Assembly: GCA_000230935.2 (NCBI GenBank)
Contig: AGIQ01000002.1
Coordinates: 1,798,001-1,862,000 of the forward strand
Source: Mycolicibacterium rhodesiae JS60
GTDB taxonomy: Bacteria; Actinomycetota; Actinomycetes; Mycobacteriales; Mycobacteriaceae
Length of the DNA: 64,000 nucleotides
Reading direction: 5' to 3'
Both the position numbers and the translations under genes were made by a program. Shown here in pieces: positions 27,577-35,834 of the stretch (the stretch's first letter is position 1; each line of letters opens with the position of its first letter). The notes under the pieces are model-generated. The model was not told the origin of the DNA. It saw only the letters and a list, made by a program, of their open reading frames with translations, and searched no databases.

Positions 27577-28644
27577 TCAGCGTTGAAACGCCGCGAAGGT
27601 ATCCAGCTCGATCGCCTGATCAAGCGCCCGGCGGAAGATGCAGGGCCCGACCCGCCGGGCATCACCGCCACTGAGGGCGCCGAGCAAGGCCAGTCCCTGA
27701 CCCAGAGGCCACAACACGCTCTGCCGGTAGTGCACCAGCAGATCGTCGAACGAGTAATCGACGACGCCGCCCGCTCCCAAACGTATGTGGTATCGAGTCA
27801 GTAACTGATGCCAATGTGTGGAGAGGTCGCTCGACGCCAAGCTGCCCGCGAGTAGATTCGCTAGATCTTGACTGGCGCGTGCTACGGCTACCATCTGCCA
27901 ATCGACGAATACCGGTGAACCATCGGTGGCGAAGAACAAGTTGTCGGCGCGACAATCGTTGTGGATGAGCGTTTTCGGTCCATCTCCGAGCTGGGTGAGG
28001 AGCGCAATCCATGCGTCGGCCTGCTCGGGTAGGGCGTTGAGTTCGTCGGCGCTGTATTCGGACGCGAACAAGGTGCGGGCAACAGGCACGCCGCTCGCCA
28101 TCAGCTGCGCCGTCGTGGTCGCGAAGACGCCCTGTTGTGGACGCATCAGGCGAGGGTCGTCCAGAATGTCGGCCTGCCAGAACGCTGAGTGCAGGTCCGC
28201 TAGCGCCTCGACGCATCGCTCCGCGTCCTCGACAGCCATCCCTTCACTCTGATCACCGGCTCGAAGGCCGGCGAGATCCTCCAGGATCAGGGCCGACTCA
28301 TCACCGTCGCCCACCGCGAACGCGCGGGGCGTGCGGATGGGAAGTCGCTTTGCCAACTCTTCATAGAAGAAAGCTTCTCGAGCGAAAAGCTCCAAGGCGG
28401 CGTCCATTTCAGCCCGCAGTTCGTCGCGGCCGCGGATCTTGGCGATCATTGTCTTGGGATATCGCGGGTGTTCGCCTCGGTAGGTCACACGAAGGCGGGC
28501 CATGTCGGACGTAGCCCCGGTGAAAGCGAGAGCTTCTGCGGCGACGCCGATGACCTCGTCGCCCACGTCGATGTATCCGCCGATGGCCAACTGCTCGGTG
28601 AGCCAACTCGGGTCAGCGGTGAGCGTCGGGCTTGGAACCGTCAC
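27577..28644 (-). CDS. Aminoglycoside-phosphotransferase-fold kinase (APH/EcKinase-like)
   Basis: A 355-residue kinase-fold protein. The catalytic loop is LIHNDCRADNLFF (H-x-D...N) and the metal site is VFVDWQ. Family members phosphorylate small molecules; some act on hydroxylated terpenoids or steroids in insects. The GTG start overlaps the upstream LLM stop codon (GTGA), so the genes are coupled. Placement between two LLM oxidoreductases makes antibiotic resistance unlikely and suggests phosphorylation of a catabolic intermediate. A second member of the fold lies at 48311. Confidence 0.82.
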   Translation of the reverse strand: MTVPSPTLTADPSWLTEQLAIGGYIDVGDEVIGVAAEALAFTGATSDMARLRVTYRGEHPRYPKTMIAKIRGRDELRAEMDAALELFAREAFFYEELAKRLPIRTPRAFAVGDGDESALILEDLAGLRAGDQSEGMAVEDAERCVEALADLHSAFWQADILDDPRLMRPQQGVFATTTAQLMASGVPVARTLFASEYSADELNALPEQADAWIALLTQLGDGPKTLIHNDCRADNLFFATDGSPVFVDWQMVAVARASQDLANLLAGSLASSDLSTHWHQLLTRYHIRLGAGGVVDYSFDDLLVHYRQSVLWPLGQGLALLGALSGGDARRVGPCIFRRALDQAIELDTFAAFQR

Positions 28645-29795
28645 GGCGCGTCGACCAAGTCGAGTTGTTTGATGTGGGCGCATAGGTCTGCGCCCCGCGT
28701 GGCCGCTGCCGCCGCATCCTCTGGTGTACCCACAACGGGAAGGTAATCAATAGCCATCACCCAGTCGACGCCCGCGTCGAGGTACGGCTGAACCTGCCTC
28801 GCGACCTCTGCGGGGCTCCCGACCAGCCAGGCACGCTGCATGTGTTCAGGAGTCACCGCCGACACGATCTCGTCGACGAACGCGTCGTCCATGCCATAAG
28901 GCAACAGATCTTTGAAGTATGTCCATCCGGGTGGGAACGGCAGGCCCAGGCCCTCGTCGTTCCAAAGCTGTGTTTCGATGCGCCCCATTGCGCCGCTGAC
29001 GAACTTCAACAATGGGTTCGCGAAGGCACGTTCTAGCTCCGCGTCATCTTCGTGGAGGAGTACGGAGAACCACAATCCGACGCGAAACTGCTTGGGGTCA
29101 CGACCCTTCTGCTCGAGTTGGCGGCGCAGGCCCTCGATCGCCGTGCCGACCCGGTCGGGGCTGGCAAATGCCGACGGAACGGACGTCGCCAGCCCGTCGG
29201 CCCAAGACGTCACGTGATCCAACAGCATTGGCCCTGCGCCAAGTCCCCACACCTCGGGCTGGTACTGCTTGGCGCCACCGAGGTAGGCGCCGTTGAACTT
29301 CCAGCGCTTGCCCTCAAAATCAAAGGGACCATCGGAGTCCATAAACTTCCGATAGATCTGAAACAGGTCGCTCATGCGGGACATGGCCTGGTTGGTGGGA
29401 TGGCCGAACGGCCTCGTCTGCTTGATCTCACCGCCGCCGATCTGGACGTTGAGCCGGCCCTCGGTGATGGCTGCGAGCGTCAACAACGACTGCACGAGTT
29501 CGGCTGGGGGCCGCCGCACCGCGTCAGTGGTCAGATGCAGCTTGAGAGAGGGCGCGATTGCCGCGACGTAAGCGCCGAGCGTGAAGGCGTCGTGCAACGA
29601 GTCGGGATCACGCATGAACTGGGCCATCGCGGTGTTCTCGGGCCGCCAGAGCTGCTGGGGGACAAAGCTAGCCAACTGATCGGGGAGTAGCACGCCGTCC
29701 ACACCAGGACTCGCCTCGAGAACCTTGCACTGCTCGGCCAGCATGCCCACCGGCACATGGCGGTCGGGGAACAAACCGACGCAGGTCTCTACCAT
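28641..29795 (-). CDS. LLM-class flavin/F420-dependent oxidoreductase
   Basis: A 384-residue luciferase-like enzyme (GLFPDRHVPVGMLAEQCKVL at the N-terminus, IGGGEIKQTRPFGHPTNQ after strand 4). GAGGAG precedes the ATG by 6 bases. It is the first gene of the LLM-kinase-LLM operon, with the 24-bp operator about 206 bases upstream. A broken copy of its first about 90 bases, including the ribosome-binding site, occurs at 31262. Monooxygenation or F420-linked reduction of a hydrophobic substrate is likely. Confidence 0.87.
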   Translation of the reverse strand: MVETCVGLFPDRHVPVGMLAEQCKVLEASPGVDGVLLPDQLASFVPQQLWRPENTAMAQFMRDPDSLHDAFTLGAYVAAIAPSLKLHLTTDAVRRPPAELVQSLLTLAAITEGRLNVQIGGGEIKQTRPFGHPTNQAMSRMSDLFQIYRKFMDSDGPFDFEGKRWKFNGAYLGGAKQYQPEVWGLGAGPMLLDHVTSWADGLATSVPSAFASPDRVGTAIEGLRRQLEQKGRDPKQFRVGLWFSVLLHEDDAELERAFANPLLKFVSGAMGRIETQLWNDEGLGLPFPPGWTYFKDLLPYGMDDAFVDEIVSAVTPEHMQRAWLVGSPAEVARQVQPYLDAGVDWVMAIDYLPVVGTPEDAAAAATRGADLCAHIKQLDLVDAP

Positions 29796-30464
29796 TGGAC
29801 ACTCCTCGTTTCACGGTTGAGTGGCGATTTGCTTGCTGACAATGCACTGAAAAATTGGTAGCGGGAGGGACGCCCGCGCTGTGGTGGCGCACGGCTCGGT
29901 GCGGCTGCTCCTACTCGATCGAGAAGCAACCGCCGAGCTGGCCGGATACCGCAGCATCCATAACCTTTCGGCCCCCTTTCCATCCGGAGCGACCCCCCAA
30001 CGCTATGTGTACTTATCTGTATACATAGCGGCGTTGGTCACGCTACACGCCATATGTGACGTACGCAACGTCGTTATCCAACAGCAATGCTGTGCAACGT
30101 AATTCGACACGTGGCCGCAAGTTGGCGCACGGAGCGGCAGGCGCGTCAACACCGGAATCGAACCGTTTCCGGTACCGGTGCGGGCTCCGACGTAGATTGC
30201 GCACCGCAGCGGGCCTCACACTGCGTCTGATGTGCTCAAGCTCGAATTGCCTTGTGTCGGAGTCATGAAAAAGTAGCCACCGGTGATCCCCGTCATCGTG
30301 CCGGCCGTCTGGCGAAATCAGCGACCTCATATGCTTCGACAGAACTCGGGGTTGTCTGGTGCGGACCGCTCCAGTACCGTCGCGATGGTTATGTCTACAA
30401 CTACGTTCACAAAAGACTCACCCGTGGACGGCCATCATCTAGACGGTCGGCTCGGAGAGTGACT
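29796..30464. other. Divergent promoter region, no gene seen
   Basis: About 670 bases between the LLM operon and a membrane-protein gene read in the other direction. It holds the best copy of the 24-bp operator at 30001-30030. Short open frames are present but have no protein-like composition, no good ribosome-binding sites and no recognisable motif. The DNA is visibly richer in A and T than region 1. Confidence 0.55.
30001..30030. promoter_or_regulatory. 24-bp operator, site 1 (best copy)
   Basis: TATGTGTAC-TTATCT-GTATACATA at 30004-30027, flanked by a matching CGC...GCG, so the dyad is 12 bases per arm with few mismatches. It lies upstream of the LLM operon and of the membrane-protein gene at 30465. 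Five further copies with the same half-site and spacing precede other operons in this region. Confidence 0.8.
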
Positions 30465-31262
30465 GTGAACGAAAGCGCTTTTGACCCACCACCAGATCAG
30501 CCAATCTTCCGCACAGCCGAGGCAATAATCACGATCGGCTCCGCGGCTGCTGCCGTCGTCGCAATTGCGATGGCAATCCGGTACTGGCGGAACCGCGGGT
30601 CGGCCGTTCCGCTTTTCCTCCTGTTAGGTGCGGGAATTGCAATCATAAATGAGCCGCTTGTCGATCTTTTGGGTAAATGCTTTCATAACGGTGCAGCACG
30701 ATGGCGCATATTCGAACTGTATGACCGGCCTATCCCAGCTTGGGGTTTGTTCGGCTACGTGATCGTCTATGGAGTAACAGCGTGGTGCATATTGGCCACT
30801 ATGCGCCGAGGAGCCGATCGCGGGTCTTTCTGGGCCGTCATAGGGGCAATGTGTTTGATCCAGGTCGCAATGGAGATGGTTATTCTCCCGACCAACCTTT
30901 ACTATTATTTTGGTTATCAACCATGGTCATTTCGCGGTATGCCACTGTTCTGGCTCGCGATCAATTTTGCCGGTACAACCCTAACCGCTGCGGTGTTGGC
31001 AGTGACCTGGCACTACTGGACCGGATATCGCCAGGCATTGGTGCTGCTGCTGCCCGCAACAACGCAGATTTTGGGATCGTATTTCGTTGGGCTGCCGGTG
31101 TTTGCGGCGCTTCATTCGGACGCTCCTCACTTTATGATCTGGCTCGGTGGTGGGCTATCGATCGTGCTTGGGCTCGCGGCAATAGACATCGTCGGCGCTG
31201 TGTCGCGGCGGAGCATTCGATCGGCATCGACTAGTGGTATCGCGCCGCGCGGGCAGGTCTGA
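30465..31262 (+). CDS. Polytopic membrane protein (AveC-like topology)
   Basis: A 265-residue protein with about seven hydrophobic segments and almost no soluble domain. The start is taken at GTG 30465 with CGGAG 7 bases upstream. A motif of ELYDRPIPAWG, then E-x12-GYQ-x5-GMP, recurs in the membrane protein at 32924 (E-x12-GYQ-x6-GVP), so the two are probably distant paralogs. They recall actinobacterial AveC-like spirocyclase-family membrane proteins, but I cannot confirm that. It may act in membrane-associated substrate processing. Confidence 0.68.
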   Translation: MNESAFDPPPDQPIFRTAEAIITIGSAAAAVVAIAMAIRYWRNRGSAVPLFLLLGAGIAIINEPLVDLLGKCFHNGAARWRIFELYDRPIPAWGLFGYVIVYGVTAWCILATMRRGADRGSFWAVIGAMCLIQVAMEMVILPTNLYYYFGYQPWSFRGMPLFWLAINFAGTTLTAAVLAVTWHYWTGYRQALVLLLPATTQILGSYFVGLPVFAALHSDAPHFMIWLGGGLSIVLGLAAIDIVGAVSRRSIRSASTSGIAPRGQV

Positions 31263-31360
31263 CGAGGTGTGTCCAATGGTCGAGACCTGCGTCGGTTTGT
31301 TCCCGACCGCAACATGTCCGTGGGCATTCCGCCGAGCAGTGCAAGGTTCTCGAGACCGCT
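31262..31360 (+). pseudogene. 5' fragment of an LLM oxidoreductase gene (degraded copy)
   Basis: This stretch repeats the ribosome-binding site and first about 90 coding bases of the LLM gene at 29795 (translated MVETCVGLFP). Small indels, including a missing C that shifts the frame, have broken it, and similarity stops abruptly after the stretch meaning KVLE. It is a decayed partial duplication of the neighbouring gene. Confidence 0.8.
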
Positions 31361-31944
31361 TGTCTAACCGATTGCGCGGTGGGCACCGGGTGGGGGTTCG
31401 GCCGTGCACCTGGCTGATCTCTTTCCCGGAGGCACGGCCATTGCCATGGACCCGGTTCCGTTCAAGCGGCACCAAGGCCGTCGAACTCTGTGCCATCCAC
31501 GCCTGCGAATCCATCCAAGAACCCGTGGAACCGGCGAGGTGTTGTTCCAAAAGCGGTTGCAGGGCTCACTTTTCGGGGGATGCTCGCCGAGCGCGGACGT
31601 TCCGCGCCAGCTCGAGTTGTACCGCGGCGGACTGCTCCGCATCGATGAGGAGATCACCAACACTTACGTCCTAGATGAGGTCCCCACGGGATACGAGAAC
31701 ATGGCGCGGGCCGCAATCTCCGTGGCGTAGTGTTGTTCAACTGACGAGCTGACCCGAGCCTCAGTGGGGTGCGCTACCCGGACGCCGCCCTGAGGACGGT
31801 AACGACAGCGCGCTGAACTGTGCATAACTACGTGGGAAGCGCTACCAGTCGAAGTAAACTTACGATAACCGATTGGCCGGGTTTCATTGTGCCCCAAGGT
31901 CGAACACGCATCCACCGGAGGTTAACGGATGTTAACATCGACGA
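31361..31944. other. Degraded spacer with remnants
   Basis: Apart from the alcohol dehydrogenase remnant, no intact gene is visible. The last 200 bases hold a repeated GTTAAC-GGAT-GTTAAC at 31921-31936 and a short upstream reading frame before the deazaflavin gene. Confidence 0.5.
31540..31730 (+). pseudogene. C-terminal remnant of a zinc-type alcohol dehydrogenase
   Basis: The frame reads QKRLQGSLFGGCSPSADVPR, then ELYRGGLLRIDEEITNTYVL, then DEVPTGYENM. This is the usual C-terminal part of NAD/NDMA-linked medium-chain alcohol dehydrogenases (K-R-I-Q-G-S-L-x-G..., L-x-L-D-E-x-I-T..., D-E-I-x-x-G-Y-x-D-M). No intact catalytic or coenzyme domain precedes it; the sequence from 31361 is frame-disrupted. 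It is a gene remnant beside the LLM fragment. Confidence 0.65.
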
Positions 31945-31958
31945 ATGAAGTCGAGTGA
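31929..31958 (+). other. Nine-codon upstream reading frame (leader peptide candidate)
   Basis: ATG at 31929 has a perfect GGAGG (31917-31921) 7 bases upstream and encodes MLTSTNEVE before a TGA at 31956. That stop lies inside the start of the deazaflavin gene (ATG 31945), whose own upstream has no good site. This layout suggests translational coupling or attenuation. Confidence 0.5.
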
Positions 31959-32424
31959 CTGCAGCGCCCTCGCGCCTGTCCTGCTCGCCACTGATCGGCT
32001 CTGGCCGATCCTCGTGCGCGTAATGAGGATCTATGTGATGCTGTATCGAGCGACCGGCGGCAGGGTCGGTCACCGATTGGGACGTCGGCCTCGGATTCTG
32101 TTGTTAGACCACGTCGGTCGTCGCTCCGGTAAGCGGCGGACCTCGCCCCTCATGTACATCGAGCACAACGGCGCCATGGTTGTCGTGGCCTCTAAGGGCG
32201 GCTACGCCCGCGACCCGATGTGGGTGCATAATCTGCGAGCACACCCGCGCACCGCCGTCCAGGTCCGCGCCGTGCGTGTCGGGGTTCTCGCACGCGAAGC
32301 AACGGCGGCAGAGCGCGAGGAGCTTTGGCCCCTCGTGGTCCACTCGTTTGGACCGTTCGAGCTGTTTCAGCAGCGTGTCGAGCGGGAGATCCCAATCTTC
32401 GTGCTCGACAGGGTTGAGCCATAA
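31945..32424 (+). CDS. Deazaflavin (F420)-dependent nitroreductase-family protein, Ddn-like
   Basis: A 159-residue split-barrel protein of the Ddn/FDOR-A family, which binds F420 and reduces quinones or nitro compounds. Family signs are LLDHVGRRSGKRRTSPLMYI and YARDPMWVHNLRAHPRTAVQ. The ATG at 31945 overlaps a nine-codon leader reading frame; an in-frame internal start near 32026 is also possible. It may serve as redox partner or quinone reductase of the cluster. A hairpin lies about 15 bases after its stop. Confidence 0.88.
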   Translation: MKSSDCSALAPVLLATDRLWPILVRVMRIYVMLYRATGGRVGHRLGRRPRILLLDHVGRRSGKRRTSPLMYIEHNGAMVVVASKGGYARDPMWVHNLRAHPRTAVQVRAVRVGVLAREATAAEREELWPLVVHSFGPFELFQQRVEREIPIFVLDRVEP

Positions 32425-32923
32425 CACGCAGGTGCCGTGGCGGGCATGGGTAAGCCCGCGCTTCGGGTCTTTTCTCCTTCGTAATACGTTGCGAAGCAAT
32501 AAATTCCGCGATCTCGCCTCGTTGCGTTTCTAGTCGACGCTTGACAGGCGGCGCTAGGAACACCCCCGATCAGCTGCAGTCGGCCATCGAGATCGCCCGC
32601 AGCCGCCGGTTACAGCGTGCAATCGGTACGCACTTGAGTGCACGCTAGGTCGACCGACATCGACGAAGGATTGCCCCGGGGGCCACGACCTCGGAGCCGA
32701 GCGGCACGTTCCTCGGTGCGAGCTCGACCGCCAGCTGTGGATCACGGATCGAAAGTCCGTGCCTGCCTGGGCCGGTGGCCTTAGGTGTGTGTCATCGGCG
32801 ATGCCAATTCGCGACTTTTGATACGTCACCGATCTGTTGTGCAGCACCAAGCCGCAACCGAAGGGCCGCCGTCAGAGACTTCGGGTCACTGGCAACCGCA
32901 GCGCGAGAATGAGTAGTCGACCG
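32425..32923. other. Gene-free stretch
   Basis: About 500 bases between convergent genes. Open frames exist on both strands but they are arginine- and serine-rich, lack ribosome-binding sites and match no family I know. Apart from the hairpin near 32440 I see nothing definite. Confidence 0.45.
32440..32480 (+). terminator. Weak terminator candidate
   Basis: Stem GCGGGC (32440-32445) with GCCCGC (32454-32459) around an 8-base loop, followed by a T-rich stretch about 12 bases later. It is positioned just after the deazaflavin gene. Confidence 0.4.
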
Positions 32924-33706
32924 CTAACTCCACGGTTGAATCGCCTTGAGGACGAACGTCATCACGGTGACGCCGACGTAGAAGGCCGCCGGACACAGTG
33001 CGAAGGCCAGCCCGAATACGGCCCAGCTTTCGCGCTTGTCCAGTGCGGGGACGAATTCACTCGGTTGATCGGGACCTGCGGCAGCAGCGACCGCCATCAC
33101 TGGCGATCTCGACGACGCCGACGGGCTATCGGAGACCGGCGTGCCCAGAACGGCCCGTACACCACACGCGTGGAGAAGATCAACGAGTCCCTTTCCGAGC
33201 CAGAACATCAACATGAGGATGATGACGACCCAGGCTAGGTTGGTGTAGGGAACGCCGAAGATCATCCACTTGTCCTGGTAGCCATAGCGGTAGATGTCGA
33301 GCGCGGCAATGACGAAGCCTTCGACCGCGATATCGAGGACCACGAAGAAGGCGGGCAGTGCGACGTACTGCCACCTGCCCAACCGTTGATCGAGCCACCC
33401 GCGGTAGCGCAGGAGCATCATCGTCGTGATGCCGAAGAAGGTGGCGTACGATGCCGGTGACCACAGCGGTTCCGGCCGTCCGTCAAGCGTGAAGAGGATG
33501 ATGGAACGCGCGTCGTAGGTAAGGTTAAGGAACCAGGAATCGGTGAAGATCCAGTCCCAGAAGAAGATCGAGATGCATCCCCCGTAGAGACCGGCCAGGA
33601 ACTTGCTCTTGCCGTAGCGGACAACGAGGTAGCCGCCGAAGACGGTCCCGAGGACCTGGGCGAGTTCGTAGAGCCGCAGCACGACAAGGGGTGTTTCCGT
33701 CAGCAT
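32924..33706 (-). CDS. Polytopic membrane protein (paralog of the 30465 gene)
   Basis: A 260-residue protein with about six or seven hydrophobic segments. The start is the ATG at 33706, 7 bases after the aldehyde dehydrogenase stop, giving a two-gene operon under the operator at 35384. It shares E-x12-GYQ-x6-GVP with the membrane protein at 30465. The conserved polar residues inside membrane segments suggest an enzyme or substrate-binding role rather than a simple anchor. Function unknown; AveC-like topology is a possibility. Confidence 0.68.
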   Translation of the reverse strand: MLTETPLVVLRLYELAQVLGTVFGGYLVVRYGKSKFLAGLYGGCISIFFWDWIFTDSWFLNLTYDARSIILFTLDGRPEPLWSPASYATFFGITTMMLLRYRGWLDQRLGRWQYVALPAFFVVLDIAVEGFVIAALDIYRYGYQDKWMIFGVPYTNLAWVVIILMLMFWLGKGLVDLLHACGVRAVLGTPVSDSPSASSRSPVMAVAAAAGPDQPSEFVPALDKRESWAVFGLAFALCPAAFYVGVTVMTFVLKAIQPWS

Positions 33707-33713
33707 TTGAGGC

Positions 33714-35276
33714 CTACTTCTTTCCGCCGGACCGCGATCCCAACCTGCGCCGCCAGTCACGCATGCCCAGCAGGCGAATGCCGGCGGCCATCAAGCGGGC
33801 TCGCGACGAACGGTAGGGATACCAGTACAGCTCACTGGGAAATGTATGGCGTTCAGCCACAACTGATTGCGTCCGGCAGTATTTCCGCAGTCCGTAGGCG
33901 CCGCCGTGGCGCATTCCGAGCCCCGACCCCTTCCACCCGCCGAACGGTAGCGGCAATTGGAACACCCCGGCGAGCGCATTGTTGATGCTCACCCCGCCGG
34001 TCTCCATGCGGGCCGCAATCCGCTGCCCACGTTCGTTATCGCCTGTCCAAACGCTGCCAGCCAAGCCGTATTCCGAATCATTTGCCAGCCGCACGGCCTC
34101 GTCGTCATCGTGAACGCGCATCACCGGAAGGATTGGTCCGAAGGTCTCTTCACGCATGCACGTCATCGTGTGGTCCACGTCGACGAGCACGGTCGGTGCG
34201 TAGTATGTGCCCGGGCCTGCCCCACGTGTGCCGCCGGTCAGGACACGGGCGCCTTTGCTCCGCGCATCCTCGACATGAGCCTCGACGATCGCCAACTGCT
34301 GCTCGGTGGCCAAGGCCCCAAGGTCATTCGTGAAGCTTTTGTCGGTGTCGGTCCCCTGACGGAGAGCCGCGACTTGCCGCGTCAAGCCATCGACGAACGT
34401 GTCGTAGATCCGGTCGTGAACGTAGAGGCGTTCGACAGAGATGCACGCCTGGCCGGAGTTGAACATCGAACCCCACGCCGCGGCTTTGACGGCCCGATCG
34501 ACGTCGGCGTCGTCCAGCACGATCATTGCGTCCTTGCCGCCGAGTTCGAGGCTGACGGGAATGAGTCGCTCGGCGGCCCTCGCCGCGATCGCCCGGCCGG
34601 TACGTGTGGAGCCCGTGAATTGCACCATGTCAACTACGTCGACGACCGCTTGGCCGGTTTCACCCCGGCCGATCGCGGTGTCGAGGACCAGCGGAGCACC
34701 TATTTCCTCACGCCAACCACGCACCACTTCCGACCATGCCAACGGCGTCACTTCGGACGGCTTCGAGAGCACCGCCGCACCAGCGGCCAGCGCGAACGGG
34801 ATATCGAGCATCGGCATGCCTACCGGCATGTTCCACGGCAGTATGACCCCAACCAGGGGATAGGGGCGCAGTCGAATCGTCAAGTGCTTCAAGGCAAACG
34901 CGGCGCTGTGGGGCCGTGGGTGCTGATCAGCCATCCACTTCGGAGCGTTGTGGGCGACGTACTTGACGATGTCCACCGCGGTTGACGGCTCGAAAGCCGC
35001 GTCACCCCACGACTTGCCCGTTTCCGACTGAATGATCTCGGTCAGGTGTTCCTCGTTATCCATGATCCAGTCGAGCCACGTCAGCAGGAACTTGGATCGA
35101 GCGCGGGGGCCGATGTCCTCCCACTCGGGCTGCGCGGCACGCAGCAAGGCGGCCTTGCCCTCGACCTCGTGCCGACCGTCGATCGCGAGGCGGGCGACCG
35201 TGCGCCCGTCGGCTGGACCAAACACCTCAAGGGTGTCGACGGCAGTGCCGTCGCTCGCCCGCGCAGCCACTGACAT
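33714..35276 (-). CDS. Aldehyde dehydrogenase (NAD(P)+)
   Basis: A 520-residue member of the aldehyde dehydrogenase superfamily that oxidises aldehydes to acids. The catalytic Cys is in NSGQACISVER, the general base Glu is in LELGGKD, and the cofactor loop is QFTGSTRTGRAIA. The C-terminal extension (HTFPSELYWYPYRSSRARL) resembles succinate-semialdehyde-dehydrogenase-like enzymes of actinobacteria. The ATG at 35276 has GAGGAGG 7 bases upstream. The 24-bp operator lies 108 bases upstream. It probably oxidises an aldehyde intermediate of the island's pathway. Confidence 0.93.
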   Translation of the reverse strand: MSVAARASDGTAVDTLEVFGPADGRTVARLAIDGRHEVEGKAALLRAAQPEWEDIGPRARSKFLLTWLDWIMDNEEHLTEIIQSETGKSWGDAAFEPSTAVDIVKYVAHNAPKWMADQHPRPHSAAFALKHLTIRLRPYPLVGVILPWNMPVGMPMLDIPFALAAGAAVLSKPSEVTPLAWSEVVRGWREEIGAPLVLDTAIGRGETGQAVVDVVDMVQFTGSTRTGRAIAARAAERLIPVSLELGGKDAMIVLDDADVDRAVKAAAWGSMFNSGQACISVERLYVHDRIYDTFVDGLTRQVAALRQGTDTDKSFTNDLGALATEQQLAIVEAHVEDARSKGARVLTGGTRGAGPGTYYAPTVLVDVDHTMTCMREETFGPILPVMRVHDDDEAVRLANDSEYGLAGSVWTGDNERGQRIAARMETGGVSINNALAGVFQLPLPFGGWKGSGLGMRHGGAYGLRKYCRTQSVVAERHTFPSELYWYPYRSSRARLMAAGIRLLGMRDWRRRLGSRSGGKK

Positions 35277-35383
35277 GTTCGGCCTCCTCGCCTCACGGTG
35301 GGCTCGGCCGACTGGGGCCGGAGCCAAGCCCCTGCTCTGATGCCGCGCTACGCCGAAGCGCAAAAGGCCACGGCGCATCACAG

Positions 35384-35407
35384 GATGTACACCAAAAGGT
35401 ACACATG
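35384..35407. promoter_or_regulatory. 24-bp operator, site 2
   Basis: GATGTACAC-CAAAAG-GTACACATG: same half-sites and N6 spacing as site 1 with a few substitutions. It lies 108 bases before the aldehyde dehydrogenase start and so would control that gene and the membrane-protein gene after it. Confidence 0.72.
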
Positions 35408-35658
35408 TTCATTCGTGATGGTCAACACACCCACCATGGTCAGGCGGCCATGGTGGCGTAGACGTCGCGTGAGCCCGGCGTGCCACTGCGTTTGGTCCGC
35501 AATTGGTCGCCATTGGCGATGCCAAGCAACCGCTCCGAGGTCGAACCGGCGAACGGAGAGTTCGCGGCGGGGCTTTGATCGCGTGCATCGCGACCGCCAA
35601 ATCGTTCGTGTCGGCAGGCTCGGCAATCCGGGCAGTTGCGCCGACGTCGCCGCACCGC

Positions 35659-35682
35659 TATGTTGACACTGAAGTGCACATA
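35659..35682. promoter_or_regulatory. 24-bp operator, site 3 (mce promoter)
   Basis: TATGTTGAC-ACTGAA-GTGCACATA, with CTATGT...ACATAG outer arms perfectly symmetric. It lies 152 bases upstream of the first yrbE gene, so the mce operon probably belongs to the same regulon as the aldehyde dehydrogenase, P450 and dioxygenase operons. Confidence 0.72.
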
Positions 35683-35834
35683 GTGACCTGTGCCACTCTG
35701 GCGGAGTTCGCATGGGGCACAGCACAGTCGGAGAGTGATCGAAGTGCTTGGGACTCCCATTCGTAGTTCGTTCACGTCCGTTTCCGGATCCCGGTTGCTC
35801 GCATGGACACTGCCGAGTCAGAGGAGGAATCAGG

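Larger units (their letters stand above)
35277..35834. promoter_or_regulatory. Divergent promoter region between aldehyde dehydrogenase and mce operon
   Basis: About 560 bases with no convincing gene. It contains two copies of the 24-bp operator, one facing each direction, which suggests coordinated control of both transcription units. Confidence 0.6.

Noticed and set aside
27577..28644. Antibiotic resistance role for the APH-like gene
   Set aside because: It is translationally coupled between two LLM oxidoreductases, which points to catabolism; the fold alone does not show resistance.
29881..30102. Open frame of 73 codons in the promoter of the LLM operon
   Set aside because: Low-complexity composition, no ribosome-binding site, and it runs over the 24-bp operator.
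32554..32850. Minus-strand open frame of 98 codons in the gene-free stretch
   Set aside because: Serine- and arginine-rich shadow-type sequence with no motif and no start signal.
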